Positions 43,965 through 55,550 of a stretch of DNA of 64,000 nucleotides are shown here, one piece after another. Position numbers and translations under genes: made by a program. This stretch comes from Marinobacter salsuginis (GTDB lineage: Bacteria > Pseudomonadota > Gammaproteobacteria > Pseudomonadales > Oleiphilaceae). Every line of letters begins with the position of its first letter. Within the stretch, counting starts at the first letter, position 1. The notes under the pieces are model-generated. The model worked only from the letters and a program-made list of their open reading frames with translations. It was not told the origin of the DNA and did not search any database. Where the stretch lies: contig NZ_BGZH01000003.1 in the NCBI RefSeq assembly GCF_009617755.1, positions 434,001-498,000 of the forward strand. The letters run 5' to 3'.

Positions 43965-46595
43965 TTAAGCGATATTTTTTTCGACCCAACCGGCGACACC
44001 TGCCAGGGCATCCTCAAGCTTGGATGGATCATTACCCCCACCCTGAGCCATATCGGGACGTCCCCCGCCTTTGCCGTCGACCTGGGCCGCCAGGTGCTTC
44101 ATCAGATCCCCTGCCTTGATCCGGTTCGTCGCAGACTTGGTAACACCTGCGACCAGGGTGACCTTGCCATCTTCCACGCTGGCAAGCACCACAACACCTT
44201 CGCCCAGCTTGTTCTTGAGCTGGTCCGCCGTTTCCATCAGGGCTTTGCGGTCTGCGCCTTCCAGTTCGGAGGCCACGACCTTGAGCCCAGCGACGTCCAC
44301 TGCCGTGCTGGCCAGGTCGGTGCCTGCAGAAGAAGCCAGCTTGGCTTTCAGCGCATCCACTTCCTTCTCAAGCTGACGATTGCGATCCACGGTCTGCTGA
44401 ACCTTCTCAATAACCGAATCGCGGGAACCTTTCACCAGGCGAGCCGCTTCGCGCAGGGTGCGCTCGGTACCGTCGATCCAGTCCAGCGCGCCCATGCCGG
44501 TAACCGCTTCGATACGGCGCACACCGGATGAAATGCCGCTTTCAGAGGTAATACGGAAAAGACCAATGTCACCAGTGCGAGAAACGTGCGTACCACCGCA
44601 CAGTTCAACGGAGTAGTTGTCGGTACCCATGCTGAGTACCCGAACCACATCCCCGTATTTTTCACCGAACAGCGCCATGGCGCCCTTCTCCTGGGCCTTT
44701 TCCATGTCGGTGATTTCGGTTTGCACCGGGCTGTTTTCCAGAATCTGCTCGTTCACCTGACGCTCAATCTCACGGAGCTGTTCCAGCGTCACGGCCTCGA
44801 AATGGGAGAAGTCGAAACGCAGTTTATCCGGATCCACCAATGAACCCTTCTGGGTTACATGCTCACCCAGCACCTTGCGCAGGGCCGCATGTAGCAGGTG
44901 GGTAGCAGAGTGGTTGCGCTTGGTGCGCTCACGACGGGCGTGATCGATCCGGGCGTCGACTTCCAGCCCCGGGAACAACTCGCCCTCAATCAGCGTACCA
45001 AGGTGCAGGTGGTTATCCCCTTCCTTGCGCGTATCCGTTACCTTGAACCGGCCACCGCTCCAGGTCAGCAGGCCAGTATCGCCCACCTGGCCACCGGACT
45101 CGGCGTAGAACGGCGTGCGCTCAAGCACCACAACGGCCTCATCGCCGGCTTCTGCGGTCTTTTCCTCGCCGTTAACGATGACTGCACGGATTTTCTCGTG
45201 GCCATCGATATGCTCATAACCGGTAAATTCAGTCTTGCCCTCGAGCTGCAAACCGGCGGCGTTGTAGTCGATACCGAACTTGCTGGCTGCCCGGGCGCGT
45301 TCGCGCTGACCTTCCATGGCTTTCTCATAGCCTTCATAGTCCAGCGTCAGGCCCCGCTCACGGGCGATATCGTTGGTCAGGTCAACCGGGAAACCGTAGG
45401 TGTCGTAAAGGGTGAAGATGGTCTCGCCCGGAATCTCGCTGCCGTTAAGCTCAGCAATGTCCTGCTCAAGCAGGCGCAAGCCCTTGTCCAGGGTCTTGGC
45501 AAACTGCTCTTCTTCCTGCAGCAACACTTTTTCAATCTGCTTGCGGCTGCTAACCAGCTGCGGGAAGGCGTCGCCCATCAATTCACACAGGGCACCGGTG
45601 AGTTTGTAGAAGAATGGCCCGGTTGCACCCAGCTTGTTGCCATGGCGTGCCGCGCGGCGAATGATCCGGCGCAGCACGAAACCGCGGCCCTCGTTGGACG
45701 GCATCACGCCGTCGGCAATCAGGAAGGCGCAGGAGCGGATGTGATCGGCGACAACACGCAGTGACGCTTCCGTGGTCGCGGCACCGCCCAGAACCTGGGA
45801 GGCGGCCGCCAACAGATCCTGGAACAAATCGATCTCATAGTTGCTATGCACGCCCTGCAGAACCGCTGTGATTCGCTCCAGGCCCATGCCAGTGTCTACG
45901 GAGGGCTTGGGCAGCTTCAGCATCTCGCCATCGGCAGTACGGTTGTACTGCATGAACACCACGTTCCAGATTTCGATGTAGCGATCACCATCCTCTTCCG
46001 GCGAGCCGGGAGGTCCACCAGCCACATCCGGGCCGTGATCGTAGAAGATTTCGGTACAGGGGCCACAGGGACCGGTATCGCCCATTTGCCAGAAGTTGTC
46101 AGAGGCGTAACGGCCACCCTTGTTATCGCCGATCCGGACGATGCGGTCAGCCGGAACTCCGATTTCCTTGTTCCAGATATCGAAGGCTTCGTCATCTTCG
46201 GCGTATACGGTCACCCAGAGTTTCTCCTGGGGCAGGTTCAGCCAGTTCTCGCCGGTCAGAAATGTCCAGGCGTAGTTGATCGCTTCGCGCTTGAAGTAGT
46301 CACCGAAGCTGAAGTTGCCCAGCATTTCGAAGAAGGTGTGGTGACGGGCGGTGTAGCCCACGTTCTCCAGGTCGTTGTGCTTGCCACCCGCGCGGACGCA
46401 TTTCTGGGAGGAGGTTGCCCGGGTGTAGTCACGCTCTTCACGGCCCAGGAACAGGTCCTTGAACTGGTTCATTCCCGCATTCGTAAACAGCAATGTGGGG
46501 TCGTCCGCAGGTACCAGCGAACTACTTGGAACAATGGTGTGGCCTTGCTGCTTGAAATAATCGAGGAACGCCTGTCGCAACTCTGCGGTTTTCAT
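43965..46595 (-). CDS. alaS: Alanyl-tRNA synthetase
   Basis: 876 residues, normal length for a class II enzyme that charges tRNA-Ala. The N-terminal aminoacylation domain has class II motifs ([20 protein letters not shown] in part, and GMGLERI). The editing domain follows, with the zinc-binding HxxxH in [12 protein letters not shown] near residue 565 and [13 protein letters not shown] near 665. The C-Ala domain ends [11 protein letters not shown]. The usual recX neighbour is absent; a divergent RDD-family gene lies upstream. Confidence 0.96.
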   Translation of the reverse strand: MKTAELRQAFLDYFKQQGHTIVPSSSLVPADDPTLLFTNAGMNQFKDLFLGREERDYTRATSSQKCVRAGGKHNDLENVGYTARHHTFFEMLGNFSFGDYFKREAINYAWTFLTGENWLNLPQEKLWVTVYAEDDEAFDIWNKEIGVPADRIVRIGDNKGGRYASDNFWQMGDTGPCGPCTEIFYDHGPDVAGGPPGSPEEDGDRYIEIWNVVFMQYNRTADGEMLKLPKPSVDTGMGLERITAVLQGVHSNYEIDLFQDLLAAASQVLGGAATTEASLRVVADHIRSCAFLIADGVMPSNEGRGFVLRRIIRRAARHGNKLGATGPFFYKLTGALCELMGDAFPQLVSSRKQIEKVLLQEEEQFAKTLDKGLRLLEQDIAELNGSEIPGETIFTLYDTYGFPVDLTNDIARERGLTLDYEGYEKAMEGQRERARAASKFGIDYNAAGLQLEGKTEFTGYEHIDGHEKIRAVIVNGEEKTAEAGDEAVVVLERTPFYAESGGQVGDTGLLTWSGGRFKVTDTRKEGDNHLHLGTLIEGELFPGLEVDARIDHARRERTKRNHSATHLLHAALRKVLGEHVTQKGSLVDPDKLRFDFSHFEAVTLEQLREIERQVNEQILENSPVQTEITDMEKAQEKGAMALFGEKYGDVVRVLSMGTDNYSVELCGGTHVSRTGDIGLFRITSESGISSGVRRIEAVTGMGALDWIDGTERTLREAARLVKGSRDSVIEKVQQTVDRNRQLEKEVDALKAKLASSAGTDLASTAVDVAGLKVVASELEGADRKALMETADQLKNKLGEGVVVLASVEDGKVTLVAGVTKSATNRIKAGDLMKHLAAQVDGKGGGRPDMAQGGGNDPSKLEDALAGVAGWVEKNIA

Positions 46596-46736
46596 AGCCC
46601 TTTGATACCTTTCCAGAAACCCGGCGGGAGTGCCGCCCGGTCCGCGATTGAATACGAATACTTACATGCTTGTGCAAATCCGCTACTCTAGCACACGCCG
46701 AGAACAGGAAAAACGTGAAACATCACAGGAGATTCC

Positions 46737-47291
46737 ATGCCCCGACGCTTCCATGACGCCGAGGAACTATTCCCACCAGCCACCGCCCTGAAACGCTCTC
46801 TTGCCATTATTTACGACGGTTTGATCAGCATCGCCGTGCTGCTTGTCGCGACCTGGGGATACACCATGGTGGCCGGCTGGATTACTGGCTGGGACCGGTA
46901 CGAACAGATGGCCGAGTCAGGCCAGCTTTCGGGCGACCCGGGGCTGACGTTTACCCTGTTTCTGGTCCTCTACCTGTTCTTCGGCTATTTCTGGACCCGC
47001 ATCGGCCAGACCCTGGGAATGCAGGTGTGGCGTATCCGCATTGAAAACATTGATGGCACGTCGGTGAGCTGGAGCAAGGCGCTCAGGCGGTATGTAACGG
47101 CGGCGGCGGTGATCTTCCTGACGCTGCTGGGCAGCTACTACCTCGGAGCCGCCACTCTGTTTCTGGGCATACCGGCGATTATCGCTTTGTTCTATCCAAT
47201 CAACGGTCTTTCTATCACTGATCGGCTGTCGGACAGCGTCGTTGTCTCGGTTCCCAAAGAGACCACAACTAAAAAGCGCGCGGCAAAGTAA
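46737..47291 (+). CDS. RDD family membrane protein
   Basis: A 184-residue protein with the RDD (Arg-Asp-Asp) domain: an N-terminal soluble lead, then about three or four membrane segments (LISIAVLLVATWGYTMV, FTLFLVLYLFFGYFW, and later FLTLLGSYYLGAATLFL). The conserved block GQTLGMQVWRIRIENIDG is typical of RDD proteins. The function of the family is mostly unknown; some members act in sodium or proton exchange. A GGAGA site precedes the ATG. It is divergent from alaS and converges with lptG with an 18-bp gap. Confidence 0.85.
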   Translation: MPRRFHDAEELFPPATALKRSLAIIYDGLISIAVLLVATWGYTMVAGWITGWDRYEQMAESGQLSGDPGLTFTLFLVLYLFFGYFWTRIGQTLGMQVWRIRIENIDGTSVSWSKALRRYVTAAAVIFLTLLGSYYLGAATLFLGIPAIIALFYPINGLSITDRLSDSVVVSVPKETTTKKRAAK

Positions 47292-47309
47292 TGACGGGGA
47301 CAGGGTCTG

Positions 47310-48371
47310 CTAGCCGGCCCGGCGCATCAGGATCGCGCCTACCACGGCATTGACCGCAATTGGCACCAGCACCGCCAGCATCGGGTTAAAACCGTAAACA
47401 AGACTCATGGGCCCCAGCAGATCCTGCATGTACTTGAATAGCAGCCCCACCAAGAGGCCCGTGAACACGCGAAAACCCATGGTAACCGAGCGCAGGGGCC
47501 CGAAAATAAAGGAAATGGCGACCAGCACCATCACAGCAGTACCCAGGGGCATCAGGGCCTTCTTCCAGAATGCCAGCCAATAACGCGAGGCATTGAGGTC
47601 CTGTTCCCCCAGATAGCGGGCGTAGGTGAACAAGCCCGTCATGGAGAGGTTTTCCGGTTTTACAATCAGGACACTCAGAACGCTCGGTGAAAGCCCCGTA
47701 TCCCATCTCAGGGCCTGCTTTTCAGAGCGCGTGGTTCTGTCTTCCTCGAACTCGGTGGTGCGCACCTTCTCCAGCAGCCAATAATCACCCTGATAGATGG
47801 CCCGCTCCGCAAAGCTCGCCGCCAGCAACTGCCTGTCTTCATTGAACTGGAATCGGGAAACGCCGTGAAGCACGCCATTGGGCTGCACCGCATTCAAGTG
47901 AATGTAGACGTTCCCTTCCTTGTGCCAGACCCCGGATGCCGAAGCGACGTTGGTGCCTGCACCCAGTGCCACGGCCTTGTCGCTCTGCGCCACCCGCTCT
48001 GCCGGCGGGGCCACGTACTCACCAATCAATACGCCCAGAATGACCACAACCAGAGCCGGCTTCATGGCCGACCAGACAATACGTTTGAGCGAGACCCCGG
48101 CCGCCCGGATAACCGTCAGCTCCGACGAGCTGGCCATGGAACCCAGCCCCACCAGACACCCCATGAACGCGCCCAGCGGCAGGTAATCGTAGATCCGACG
48201 TGGCAGGGTCAGGAAGACATACCAGAGCGCCTCAAGCGTCTGGTAATCATTGCGGGTATCCTCAAGCTCGGCGATAAAGGCGAAGATCAGATCAAGCGAC
48301 AGTACCACTACCATCACCAGGAACATGGCGCCGCCAACGGTGCGCATCACATAGCCGTCAATCCTGCGCAT
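47310..48371 (-). CDS. lptG: LPS export permease LptG
   Basis: A 353-residue inner-membrane protein of the YjgP/YjgQ family that with LptF forms the transmembrane part of the LptB2FG transporter extracting lipopolysaccharide from the inner membrane. It has six membrane helices in two groups (residues about 12-120 and 270-353) around a periplasmic beta-jellyroll of about 150 residues. The N-terminus MRRIDGYVMRTVGGAMF and the coupling region SSSELTVIRAAGVSLKRI are characteristic. The start overlaps the lptF stop by 14 bp. Confidence 0.93.
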   Translation of the reverse strand: MRRIDGYVMRTVGGAMFLVMVVVLSLDLIFAFIAELEDTRNDYQTLEALWYVFLTLPRRIYDYLPLGAFMGCLVGLGSMASSSELTVIRAAGVSLKRIVWSAMKPALVVVILGVLIGEYVAPPAERVAQSDKAVALGAGTNVASASGVWHKEGNVYIHLNAVQPNGVLHGVSRFQFNEDRQLLAASFAERAIYQGDYWLLEKVRTTEFEEDRTTRSEKQALRWDTGLSPSVLSVLIVKPENLSMTGLFTYARYLGEQDLNASRYWLAFWKKALMPLGTAVMVLVAISFIFGPLRSVTMGFRVFTGLLVGLLFKYMQDLLGPMSLVYGFNPMLAVLVPIAVNAVVGAILMRRAG

Positions 48372-49467
48372 GGGCAGTCCCCTCCCGCATCAATCGCCGG
48401 CGATGCAGCCAGTCAGGACCAAATTGCAGCCAAAGGCCAAAACCGATAAACAGGGCATGGACCCAGAGCATGCCGACCCACTCGGGAACCTTGCCCTCGG
48501 CAAGCCAGTCCCGGGCAACAATCAGCAGGCCGAGGTAGGTGATGTACACCAGCATCGCCGGAAGCAGATGGAAGAACCTACCCTGGCGAGGGTTCACCCG
48601 GCTCAGGCGAACCGCCAGCAAAGTCACGACCGGGACAATCAGGGGCAGTGAAAAGCGCCAGTGCAACAAAGCCCGATCCTCCAGCCGGTCTGACTGCATC
48701 AGGCTCCAGGTACTGGCCCCTTCCTCCAGCTCCCGGGTGCCAGCCTTGCCACTCTCGATCTTCAGGCCATAGGCTTCAAAATCGATGGTGATGTAGTCCA
48801 GCTCCCCAGCGGCACCCTCGAAGCGGCCACCCTCTTCCAGGATCAAGAAGCGGCTCCCGGTTTCCGGGTCCACCAGCTGGGAACCGGAGTCGGCGGTGAT
48901 AATCGTCAGCCCCTGACCGTTTTCGGCGTATTCGGCGATAAAGACCCCCTGAAGCCGGCGTTTATCCTCACTCAGGCCTTCGGTGTAGGTAACTCGCCCG
49001 CCCGAAGAGAAATCCTGGAAACGCCCGGGCGCCAGCATCTCGAATTCTGTGGCCTTGCGCTGTTCATTGAAGATTTTCTCAACCTGGTTCATTCCCCAGG
49101 GAGAGACGTACAGACTCATGGCGCCAACGATGATCATCACCGGCAGACTGCCCAGGAGGGTTTTACCCAACAGGGCCTTGTCGCTGACACCGCAGGCAAA
49201 CAACACGGTCATCTCGCTTTCGAGGTACATGCGGCCGTAGGCGAGCAGAATGCCAATAAACAGACCCAGCGGCAGGATCAGTTCGAGAAATCCCGGAAAA
49301 CGGTACGCCATGATCTCGAACAGAACACCGGCGGAAATACTGCCTTGCGCAGCACTGTCCAGATATTTAAGGAAACGGCCACTCATGAACACCAGCAGCA
49401 GAATGCCGGAAACGGCAAGCATGCTGATCATGATCTGGCGTATGAGGTAACGGAAAATGATACTCAA
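48358..49467 (-). CDS. lptF: LPS export permease LptF
   Basis: 369 residues from a TTG at 49,467, the start that gives the usual N-terminus LSIIFRYLIRQIMISM; a GAGAG site lies upstream. An ATG at 49,635 would add 56 residues with no family resemblance and is rejected. The protein has the LptF layout: paired membrane helices, EMTVLFACGVSDKALL coupling helix, a periplasmic jellyroll (about 110-270), and a C-terminal pair. It partners LptG, whose gene overlaps its 3' end by 14 bp, and is divergent from pepA. Confidence 0.92.
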   Translation of the reverse strand: MSIIFRYLIRQIMISMLAVSGILLLVFMSGRFLKYLDSAAQGSISAGVLFEIMAYRFPGFLELILPLGLFIGILLAYGRMYLESEMTVLFACGVSDKALLGKTLLGSLPVMIIVGAMSLYVSPWGMNQVEKIFNEQRKATEFEMLAPGRFQDFSSGGRVTYTEGLSEDKRRLQGVFIAEYAENGQGLTIITADSGSQLVDPETGSRFLILEEGGRFEGAAGELDYITIDFEAYGLKIESGKAGTRELEEGASTWSLMQSDRLEDRALLHWRFSLPLIVPVVTLLAVRLSRVNPRQGRFFHLLPAMLVYITYLGLLIVARDWLAEGKVPEWVGMLWVHALFIGFGLWLQFGPDWLHRRRLMREGTAHAQD

Positions 49468-49664
49468 ATCGGTCTCTCTGGCCGTATCCGTTGAAACGTG
49501 GAGGTCGCTGGGAACTGCGCGTATTCTATGTAACCTTGGTGCCGAATGACAGAGTAGCGGTATTACACCGGCGTGAAGGCACGAACAGGCGCGGAAGCCG
49601 CGCCAATCGCTTGATAATTTCCCGGCAAGCCCCAATGCTAGACTAGATCACAATCAAGAACGAT

Positions 49665-49681
49665 TCCCGCCGGCGGCGGGA
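49665..49681 (+). other. GC-rich hairpin in the pepA leader
   Basis: TCCCGCC and GGCGGGA form a 7-bp stem around GGC, 28 bp before the pepA ATG. It has no T-run. It could affect translation or be bound by a regulator; no evidence beyond the pairing. The rest of the 242-bp lptF-pepA gap shows no clear promoter pair. Confidence 0.3.
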
Positions 49682-49709
49682 CCCTCGTGAACAATCAACA
49701 GGAGTTGCC

Positions 49710-51200
49710 ATGAATTTCAGCCTGAGCAGTAAAGCCATCGCCAGCACCAAAGCAGACTGCCTTGTTATTGGCTTGCCTGAGAAAGGCACCTGGCCCGATT
49801 CGACCAATCAGGCCGATGAGGCTCTGGGCGGGCTGATCAAGACACTCCAGAAGGCCGGTGACCTCACCGGCAAAAATGCCACCACAGTGACAATTCCGCT
49901 GACGGATCAGCCCTGGAGCCGTCTGCTCGTGGTTGGCACTGGCAAGGATGCAGATCGCAGCCCCGCCAACTACCGTAAAGCGTTGATCGCAATGATGACC
50001 GCGCTCAAGGACGGTCCGTCCAAAAGTGTCGCGATAGCGCTGGCAGATACCCCGCTAACCGGCGAAGAAGCCGTGAGCTCCGAGGCCGCCCGGCTGAGCC
50101 TGATTGGCAGGACGCTGGAAGACCAGCTCTACACCTTCAGCGACTTCAAGAGCGAAAAGCCCGCCGACCGCAAGCTAAACAAAGTCGTTGTCCATGCCTC
50201 GAATGCCGGCAAAGCCCTCAAGGATGCCTTCAACCTCGGCCTCGCCACCGGGCGCGGCATGAACTTCACCCGGGATCTCGGCAACACCCCGCCCAACATC
50301 TGCCATCCGGAATGGCTGGCCCAGCAGGCCAAGAAACTGGCCAAGGACTACGACTCCATCAAGACCGAAGTGCTTGATGAGAAGCAGATGGAAAAAATGG
50401 GTATGAACACCATCCTCGCCGTGGGCAAAGGCAGCACCCAACCCCCACGCCTGATTGTGATGGAATACCGTGGCGGCAAGGCCAAAGACAAGCCCCATGT
50501 CCTGGTTGGCAAAGGTATCACCTTCGACACCGGCGGGATCAGCCTCAAGCCCGGCGAGGGCATGGATGAGATGAAGTACGACATGGGCGGCTCCGCCAGC
50601 GTCTTCGGCGCCATGAAGGTTCTGGCCGAAACCCAGCCCAAGATTAACGTAGTGGCTGTCATTGCCGCGGCGGAGAACATGCCGGACGGCGGCGCGTCCC
50701 GCCCGGGCGATATTGTAACCACCCTGTCGGGTATGACCGTTGAAATCCTCAACACCGACGCCGAAGGCCGCCTGGTACTGTGTGACGCCCTCACCTACGT
50801 GAAGAAATTCGACCCGGCCGCCGTGATCGATCTCGCAACCCTGACCGGTGCCTGCATCATTGCCCTTGGCAATCACGCCACCGGCCTACTGGCCAACAAC
50901 GATGAACTGGCCAACGAACTGCTGGCCGCCGGCGAACGGGCTGGTGACCGTGCCTGGCGCCTGCCGCTCTGGGACGAATACCAGAGCCAGCTCGACAGCA
51001 ACTTCGCCGACATGGCCAACATCGGCGGCCGCCCGGCCGGCACCATTACGGCAGCGTGCTTCCTGTCCAGGTTCGCCAAAGACTACCGCTGGGCGCACCT
51101 CGACATCGCCGGTACTGCCTGGCACTCCGGTAAGGCCAAAGGCTCCTCCGGCCGCCCGGTGCCCCTGCTGGTTAACTACCTGATGTCCCATGCCGGATAA
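49710..51200 (+). CDS. pepA: Leucyl aminopeptidase (cytosol aminopeptidase)
   Basis: A 496-residue M17 zinc metallopeptidase that removes N-terminal residues; in E. coli the hexamer also binds DNA (XerCD recombination, carAB). The signature NTDAEGRLVLCDAL near residue 350 is intact, and metal ligands lie in GKGITFDTGGISLKP (Lys and Asp near 270-280) and YDMGGSA. The N-terminal macro-like domain is about 1-165. holC overlaps its 3' end by 11 bp, as in many gammaproteobacteria. Confidence 0.95.
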   Translation: MNFSLSSKAIASTKADCLVIGLPEKGTWPDSTNQADEALGGLIKTLQKAGDLTGKNATTVTIPLTDQPWSRLLVVGTGKDADRSPANYRKALIAMMTALKDGPSKSVAIALADTPLTGEEAVSSEAARLSLIGRTLEDQLYTFSDFKSEKPADRKLNKVVVHASNAGKALKDAFNLGLATGRGMNFTRDLGNTPPNICHPEWLAQQAKKLAKDYDSIKTEVLDEKQMEKMGMNTILAVGKGSTQPPRLIVMEYRGGKAKDKPHVLVGKGITFDTGGISLKPGEGMDEMKYDMGGSASVFGAMKVLAETQPKINVVAVIAAAENMPDGGASRPGDIVTTLSGMTVEILNTDAEGRLVLCDALTYVKKFDPAAVIDLATLTGACIIALGNHATGLLANNDELANELLAAGERAGDRAWRLPLWDEYQSQLDSNFADMANIGGRPAGTITAACFLSRFAKDYRWAHLDIAGTAWHSGKAKGSSGRPVPLLVNYLMSHAG

Positions 51201-51702
51201 CAACCCGGCGCCCTCTCCGGAAACCGGCAGCCCCGCTGCCGGCTCTTCCGGCCAGGAGGACCGGAACCAACGCTACTGGTTCCACATCCTCGCCCAGAAC
51301 ACCCCCGCAGCCCGCAACCTCCACGCCGCAAAGCTCGTGGACAAAGCCTGGCAGCAGGGAGACCGCGTGTGCGTCGTCTGCGATACCATGCAACACGCAG
51401 AAGAACTGGACGACCTGCTCTGGAACTTCAGCCCCGACGCCTTCATTCCACACAGCGTTGTTCCCGATTCAGCTACCACCTGCACCGACCCTGTCGGCAT
51501 CCTGCTATGCCCGCCGGTCGCCGAAGACTGGGATACCGTGATCATTCTTTCGGCCACCTTGCCGGCGGATGCAGACCGGTTCAAACGGCTGGCTCTGGTC
51601 GCCCATAACGATCCGAATGTGCTGAATCAGGCCCGCTCGCATTTCAAGCAGTTGCGGGCACTGGGAATTGAACCCCGGGTGCATGATCAGAGGAAGCGTT
51701 AG
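51190..51702 (+). CDS. holC: DNA polymerase III chi subunit
   Basis: A 170-residue protein that binds single-strand binding protein and psi to tie the clamp loader to the lagging strand. The core RYWFHILAQNTPAARNLHAA in part, then KLVDKAWQQGDRVCVVCDTM and LDDLLWNFSPDAFIPH, is the conserved chi Rossmann-like fold. It is a little longer than E. coli chi (147 residues) because of an N-terminal disordered extension rich in Pro, Ser and Gly. It overlaps pepA by 11 bp and lies upstream of valS, the standard order. Confidence 0.92.
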   Translation: MPDNNPAPSPETGSPAAGSSGQEDRNQRYWFHILAQNTPAARNLHAAKLVDKAWQQGDRVCVVCDTMQHAEELDDLLWNFSPDAFIPHSVVPDSATTCTDPVGILLCPPVAEDWDTVIILSATLPADADRFKRLALVAHNDPNVLNQARSHFKQLRALGIEPRVHDQRKR

Positions 51703-51785
51703 GTTCGCCGCATCACCGGCGAGCATGTATAATCGTGCGTCTCAATTTTCCCTTGTGAATCAACCAACGGTCACTGCAGAACCCC

Positions 51786-54638
51786 ATGGAAAAAACCTAC
51801 CAGCCAGAAAACATCGAGCGCCAGTGGTACGAAAACTGGGAAGCCAAAGGGTACTTCCGCCCCACAGGTGAAGGCCAGTCCTACAGCATCGCCATCCCGC
51901 CGCCCAACGTCACCGGCAGCCTGCACATGGGCCATGCGTTCCAGCACACCATCATGGACACCCTCACCCGCTTCAAGCGCATGCAGGGCCGCAACGCACT
52001 GTGGACCGTCGGCACCGACCACGCCGGCATCGCCACCCAGATGGTGGTTGAGCGCAAACTGGCCGCTGAAGAAGACAAAACCCGCCATGACCTGGGCCGG
52101 GAAGAGTTCATCAAGCGCATCTGGGACTGGAAAGAGCACTCGGGCGGCACCATCACCCGCCAGATCCGCCGCCTCGGCAATTCCGTGGACTGGGACAACG
52201 AACGCTTCACCATGGACGACGGCTTCTACAAGGCCGTGCAGGAAGTGTTTATTCGGCTGTACGACGAAGGCCTGGTCTACCGCGGCAAACGCCTGGTGAA
52301 CTGGGACCCGAAACTGCACACCGCCATTTCTGATCTGGAAGTGGAAAACAAGGAAGAGAAAGGCTTTTTCTGGCATCTGCGCTACCCGCTGGCTGACGGC
52401 GTGCAGACCAAAGACGGCAAAGATTACCTGGTGGTAGCCACCACTCGTCCGGAAACCATGCTCGGCGACACCGCCGTGGCCGTACACCCGGACGACGAAC
52501 GCTACCAGCACCTGATTGGCAAGCACGTGATGCTGCCCCTGGTGAACCGCCGTATTCCCATTGTGGCCGATCATCACGCCGATCCGGAGAAAGGCTCCGG
52601 CTGCGTGAAGATCACTCCGGCCCACGACTTCAACGACTATGCCGTTGGCAAGCGCAACAACCTGCCGATGATCAACGTCATGACCCAGGACGCCAACATC
52701 CGGGACGTGGCCGAAGTGTTCAATGCCGATGGCAGCGAAAACACCGAACTCGACGGCACCATGCCAAGCGCCTACGCCGGACTAACCCGGGAAGCAGCCC
52801 GCAAGCAGATTGTTGCCGACATGGAAGCCGAGGGGCTGGTCGAGAACATCGAGGACCACGTACTCAGCGTGCCCCGGGGTGATCGCTCTGGCCTCATTAT
52901 CGAGCCCATGCTGACCGACCAGTGGTTTGCCGACGCCAAGACCTTGGCCAAACCGGCCATTGAAGCGGTGGAAGACGGTCGTATCCAATTCGTACCCAAG
53001 CAGTACGAGAACATGTACTTTGCCTGGATGCGCGACATCCAGGACTGGTGCATCTCCCGCCAGCTCTGGTGGGGCCATCGTATTCCGGCCTGGTACGACG
53101 CCGAGGGGAACATCTATGTTGGCCGCAGCGAAGATGAAGTTCGCCAGAAGCACAACCTGGATGCCGACGTCACCCTGGAGCAGGATGAAGACGTTCTGGA
53201 TACCTGGTTCAGCTCTGCCCTGTGGACCTTTGGCACCCTGGGCTGGCCGGAAATCACCGAGCGCCTGAAGACCTTCCATCCGACCGATGTGCTGGTAACC
53301 GGCTTCGACATCATCTTCTTCTGGGTTGCCCGGATGATCATGATGACCATGCACTTCATGAAGAACGAAGACGGTACGCCCCAGGTGCCCTTCCACACCG
53401 TGTACGTCACCGGCCTGATCCGCGACGAGCACGGCGACAAGATGTCCAAGTCCAAGGGCAACGTGATCGACCCGCTGGACATGATTGATGGCATCAGCCT
53501 GGACGACCTGCTGGAGAAGCGGACCGGCAACCTGATGCAGCCTAAGCTGGCCGAGAAGATCGGTAAGCGCACCAAGAAGGAATTCCCCGAGGGCATCGCC
53601 GCCCACGGCACCGACGCCCTGCGTTTCACCCTGGCCGCCATGGCCACCACCGGCCGCGACATCAACTGGGACATGAAACGCCTGGAAGGCTACCGCAACT
53701 TCTGCAACAAGCTCTGGAACGCGGCCCGCTACGTGCTGATGAACACCGAGGGCGAAGATTGCGGGGTCAATGACGAACCGGTTGAACTGTCCCTGGCCGA
53801 CCGCTGGATCATCAGCGAGCTGCAGAGCTGCGAGCAGGATGTGATCCGCCACCTGGACCAGTACCGTTTCGATCTGGCCGCCTACGCACTTTACGAGTTC
53901 ATCTGGAACGAGTACTGCGACTGGTATCTAGAGCTGTCCAAGCCGGTACTCAACGATGAAACCGCCAGTGCCGAAGCCAAACGTGGCACCCGTCGTACCC
54001 TGGTGCGCGTGCTGGAAGCCGTCCTGCGCCTGGCCCACCCGATGATGCCGTTCATCACCGAGGAAATCTGGCAGCGTATTGCACCCCTGGCTGGTAAAAC
54101 CGGCGACAGCATCATGCTGCAGGCCTACCCGCAGCCGGATGCCACCAAGCAGGATGCAGCGGTCACTGCCGATATTGAATGGCTGAAAGGCGTAATCGTG
54201 GCCGTGCGGAACATCCGGGGCGAAATGAACATCTCCCCGGCGAAAAAGATTCCGGTACTGCTGCGCGGCAAAGACGCCGAAGACCAGCGTCGCATGAACG
54301 ACAACCGCCAGTTCCTTGGCTCCCTTGCCAAGCTGGAGAGCCTGGACTGGTTCGAAGGTGACAAAGCTCCGATGTCTGCTACCCAACTGGTAGGCGATAT
54401 GGAAGTTCTGGTTCCCATGGCCGGCCTGATCGACAAGGATGCCGAGCTCAAGCGCCTGGACAAGGAGCTGGAGCGCCTGCAGAAAGAGATTGGCCGCCTG
54501 GAGGGCAAATTGGGGAACGAGAAGTTTACTGCCAAGGCGCCAGCCGAAGTGGTTGAGAAAGAGCAGGAGAAACTCCGGGACGCCCAGAGCAGCCAGGCCC
54601 GCCTGAGCCAGCAAAGGGCTGACATCGAGGCCATGTAA
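51786..54638 (+). CDS. valS: Valyl-tRNA synthetase
   Basis: 950 residues, the usual length of a class Ia enzyme. The HIGH motif appears as [13 protein letters not shown] near residue 45, KMSKS as [10 protein letters not shown] near 555, the CP1 editing domain between them (residues about 200-400, [15 protein letters not shown]), and a C-terminal coiled-coil arm ([20 protein letters not shown]). It ligates valine to tRNA-Val and edits threonine. The start is 83 bp after holC and panE begins 5 bp after its stop. Confidence 0.96.
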   Translation: MEKTYQPENIERQWYENWEAKGYFRPTGEGQSYSIAIPPPNVTGSLHMGHAFQHTIMDTLTRFKRMQGRNALWTVGTDHAGIATQMVVERKLAAEEDKTRHDLGREEFIKRIWDWKEHSGGTITRQIRRLGNSVDWDNERFTMDDGFYKAVQEVFIRLYDEGLVYRGKRLVNWDPKLHTAISDLEVENKEEKGFFWHLRYPLADGVQTKDGKDYLVVATTRPETMLGDTAVAVHPDDERYQHLIGKHVMLPLVNRRIPIVADHHADPEKGSGCVKITPAHDFNDYAVGKRNNLPMINVMTQDANIRDVAEVFNADGSENTELDGTMPSAYAGLTREAARKQIVADMEAEGLVENIEDHVLSVPRGDRSGLIIEPMLTDQWFADAKTLAKPAIEAVEDGRIQFVPKQYENMYFAWMRDIQDWCISRQLWWGHRIPAWYDAEGNIYVGRSEDEVRQKHNLDADVTLEQDEDVLDTWFSSALWTFGTLGWPEITERLKTFHPTDVLVTGFDIIFFWVARMIMMTMHFMKNEDGTPQVPFHTVYVTGLIRDEHGDKMSKSKGNVIDPLDMIDGISLDDLLEKRTGNLMQPKLAEKIGKRTKKEFPEGIAAHGTDALRFTLAAMATTGRDINWDMKRLEGYRNFCNKLWNAARYVLMNTEGEDCGVNDEPVELSLADRWIISELQSCEQDVIRHLDQYRFDLAAYALYEFIWNEYCDWYLELSKPVLNDETASAEAKRGTRRTLVRVLEAVLRLAHPMMPFITEEIWQRIAPLAGKTGDSIMLQAYPQPDATKQDAAVTADIEWLKGVIVAVRNIRGEMNISPAKKIPVLLRGKDAEDQRRMNDNRQFLGSLAKLESLDWFEGDKAPMSATQLVGDMEVLVPMAGLIDKDAELKRLDKELERLQKEIGRLEGKLGNEKFTAKAPAEVVEKEQEKLRDAQSSQARLSQQRADIEAM

Positions 54639-54643
54639 CCGGC

Positions 54644-55531
54644 ATGATCGGCATTCTCGGCGCAGGCTCGCTGGGCAGGCTCTGGGGCGCAATGCTACCT
54701 GCGGGGGGCGTTGCCTTCATTGCCAGGCCCGGTGAGCCGACCGGCGCCAGTGTCGATTACCGGTTCCGGCCTTTTGAAGGGCCGGAATCACAAGTACGGA
54801 TTCCCTTTCTACAGCCTGGCGACGAGCCAGAACTTATTCTGGTTACAACCAAGGCCGGCGATACCCTGGACGCCGTTGCCGGCGTCATCAACCAGTTCGC
54901 AATTGATACCCCCATCCTGCTTTTCCAGAACGGTCTTGGCAGCCAGCAAGCCGTTGCCAAGCGGTGGCCGGAGCGACCAATCCTGGCCGCAAGCACCACC
55001 GAAGGCGCGAACCGACCAGAATCAGGGCTTCTCGTTCACGCCGGTACCGGTGACACCTGGGTAGGCCCGATGACAAGCCCCGCCAAAGTAACGGTCAGAA
55101 AAGCCGTTACCATGCTGGCAACCTCCGGCATGAAAATTCATCCGGAGACGGACATCGTCCAACGACTCTGGCAAAAACTCATTATTAACGCCGGCATCAA
55201 CCCCTACACCGCCATCCTGGACTGCCCCAATGGCAAGATCCTGGATGCCCCCCTGTACCAGAGCACCATCGACCAGCTCTGTCTGGAGCTTTCACAGCTG
55301 ATGGATGCCGCCGTCAGGATTCGACAGACACCGGACGCGCTACGGGAACGCATCGAGCAGGTAGCCCGCAATACCGCCGGCAACACGTCATCCATGCGTG
55401 CCGATGTTCAACGGGGACGCCAAACCGAGATAGACTTTATAAACGGATACGTGGCGAAACTGGGGAAAGAGCTCGGCATCGAAACTCCGGTGAACCAAAT
55501 GCTGACCGAGCGGGTACAACAACTGTCGTGA
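54644..55531 (+). CDS. 2-dehydropantoate 2-reductase (ketopantoate reductase family)
   Basis: A 295-residue NADPH-dependent oxidoreductase. The N-terminal Rossmann motif is GILGAGSLGRLWGAML; the central LILVTTKAGDT and LLFQNGLGSQQAV are typical, and the C-terminal helical domain holds the catalytic Lys in LWQKLIINAGINPYTAI. The reaction makes pantoate for coenzyme A. Many genomes carry several paralogues, so the true panE role is likely but not certain. It is 5 bp after valS and 19 bp before the adenosyltransferase gene, so co-transcription is likely. Confidence 0.85.
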   Translation: MIGILGAGSLGRLWGAMLPAGGVAFIARPGEPTGASVDYRFRPFEGPESQVRIPFLQPGDEPELILVTTKAGDTLDAVAGVINQFAIDTPILLFQNGLGSQQAVAKRWPERPILAASTTEGANRPESGLLVHAGTGDTWVGPMTSPAKVTVRKAVTMLATSGMKIHPETDIVQRLWQKLIINAGINPYTAILDCPNGKILDAPLYQSTIDQLCLELSQLMDAAVRIRQTPDALRERIEQVARNTAGNTSSMRADVQRGRQTEIDFINGYVAKLGKELGIETPVNQMLTERVQQLS

Positions 55532-55550
55532 CGTTAACAGGAGCAGACTG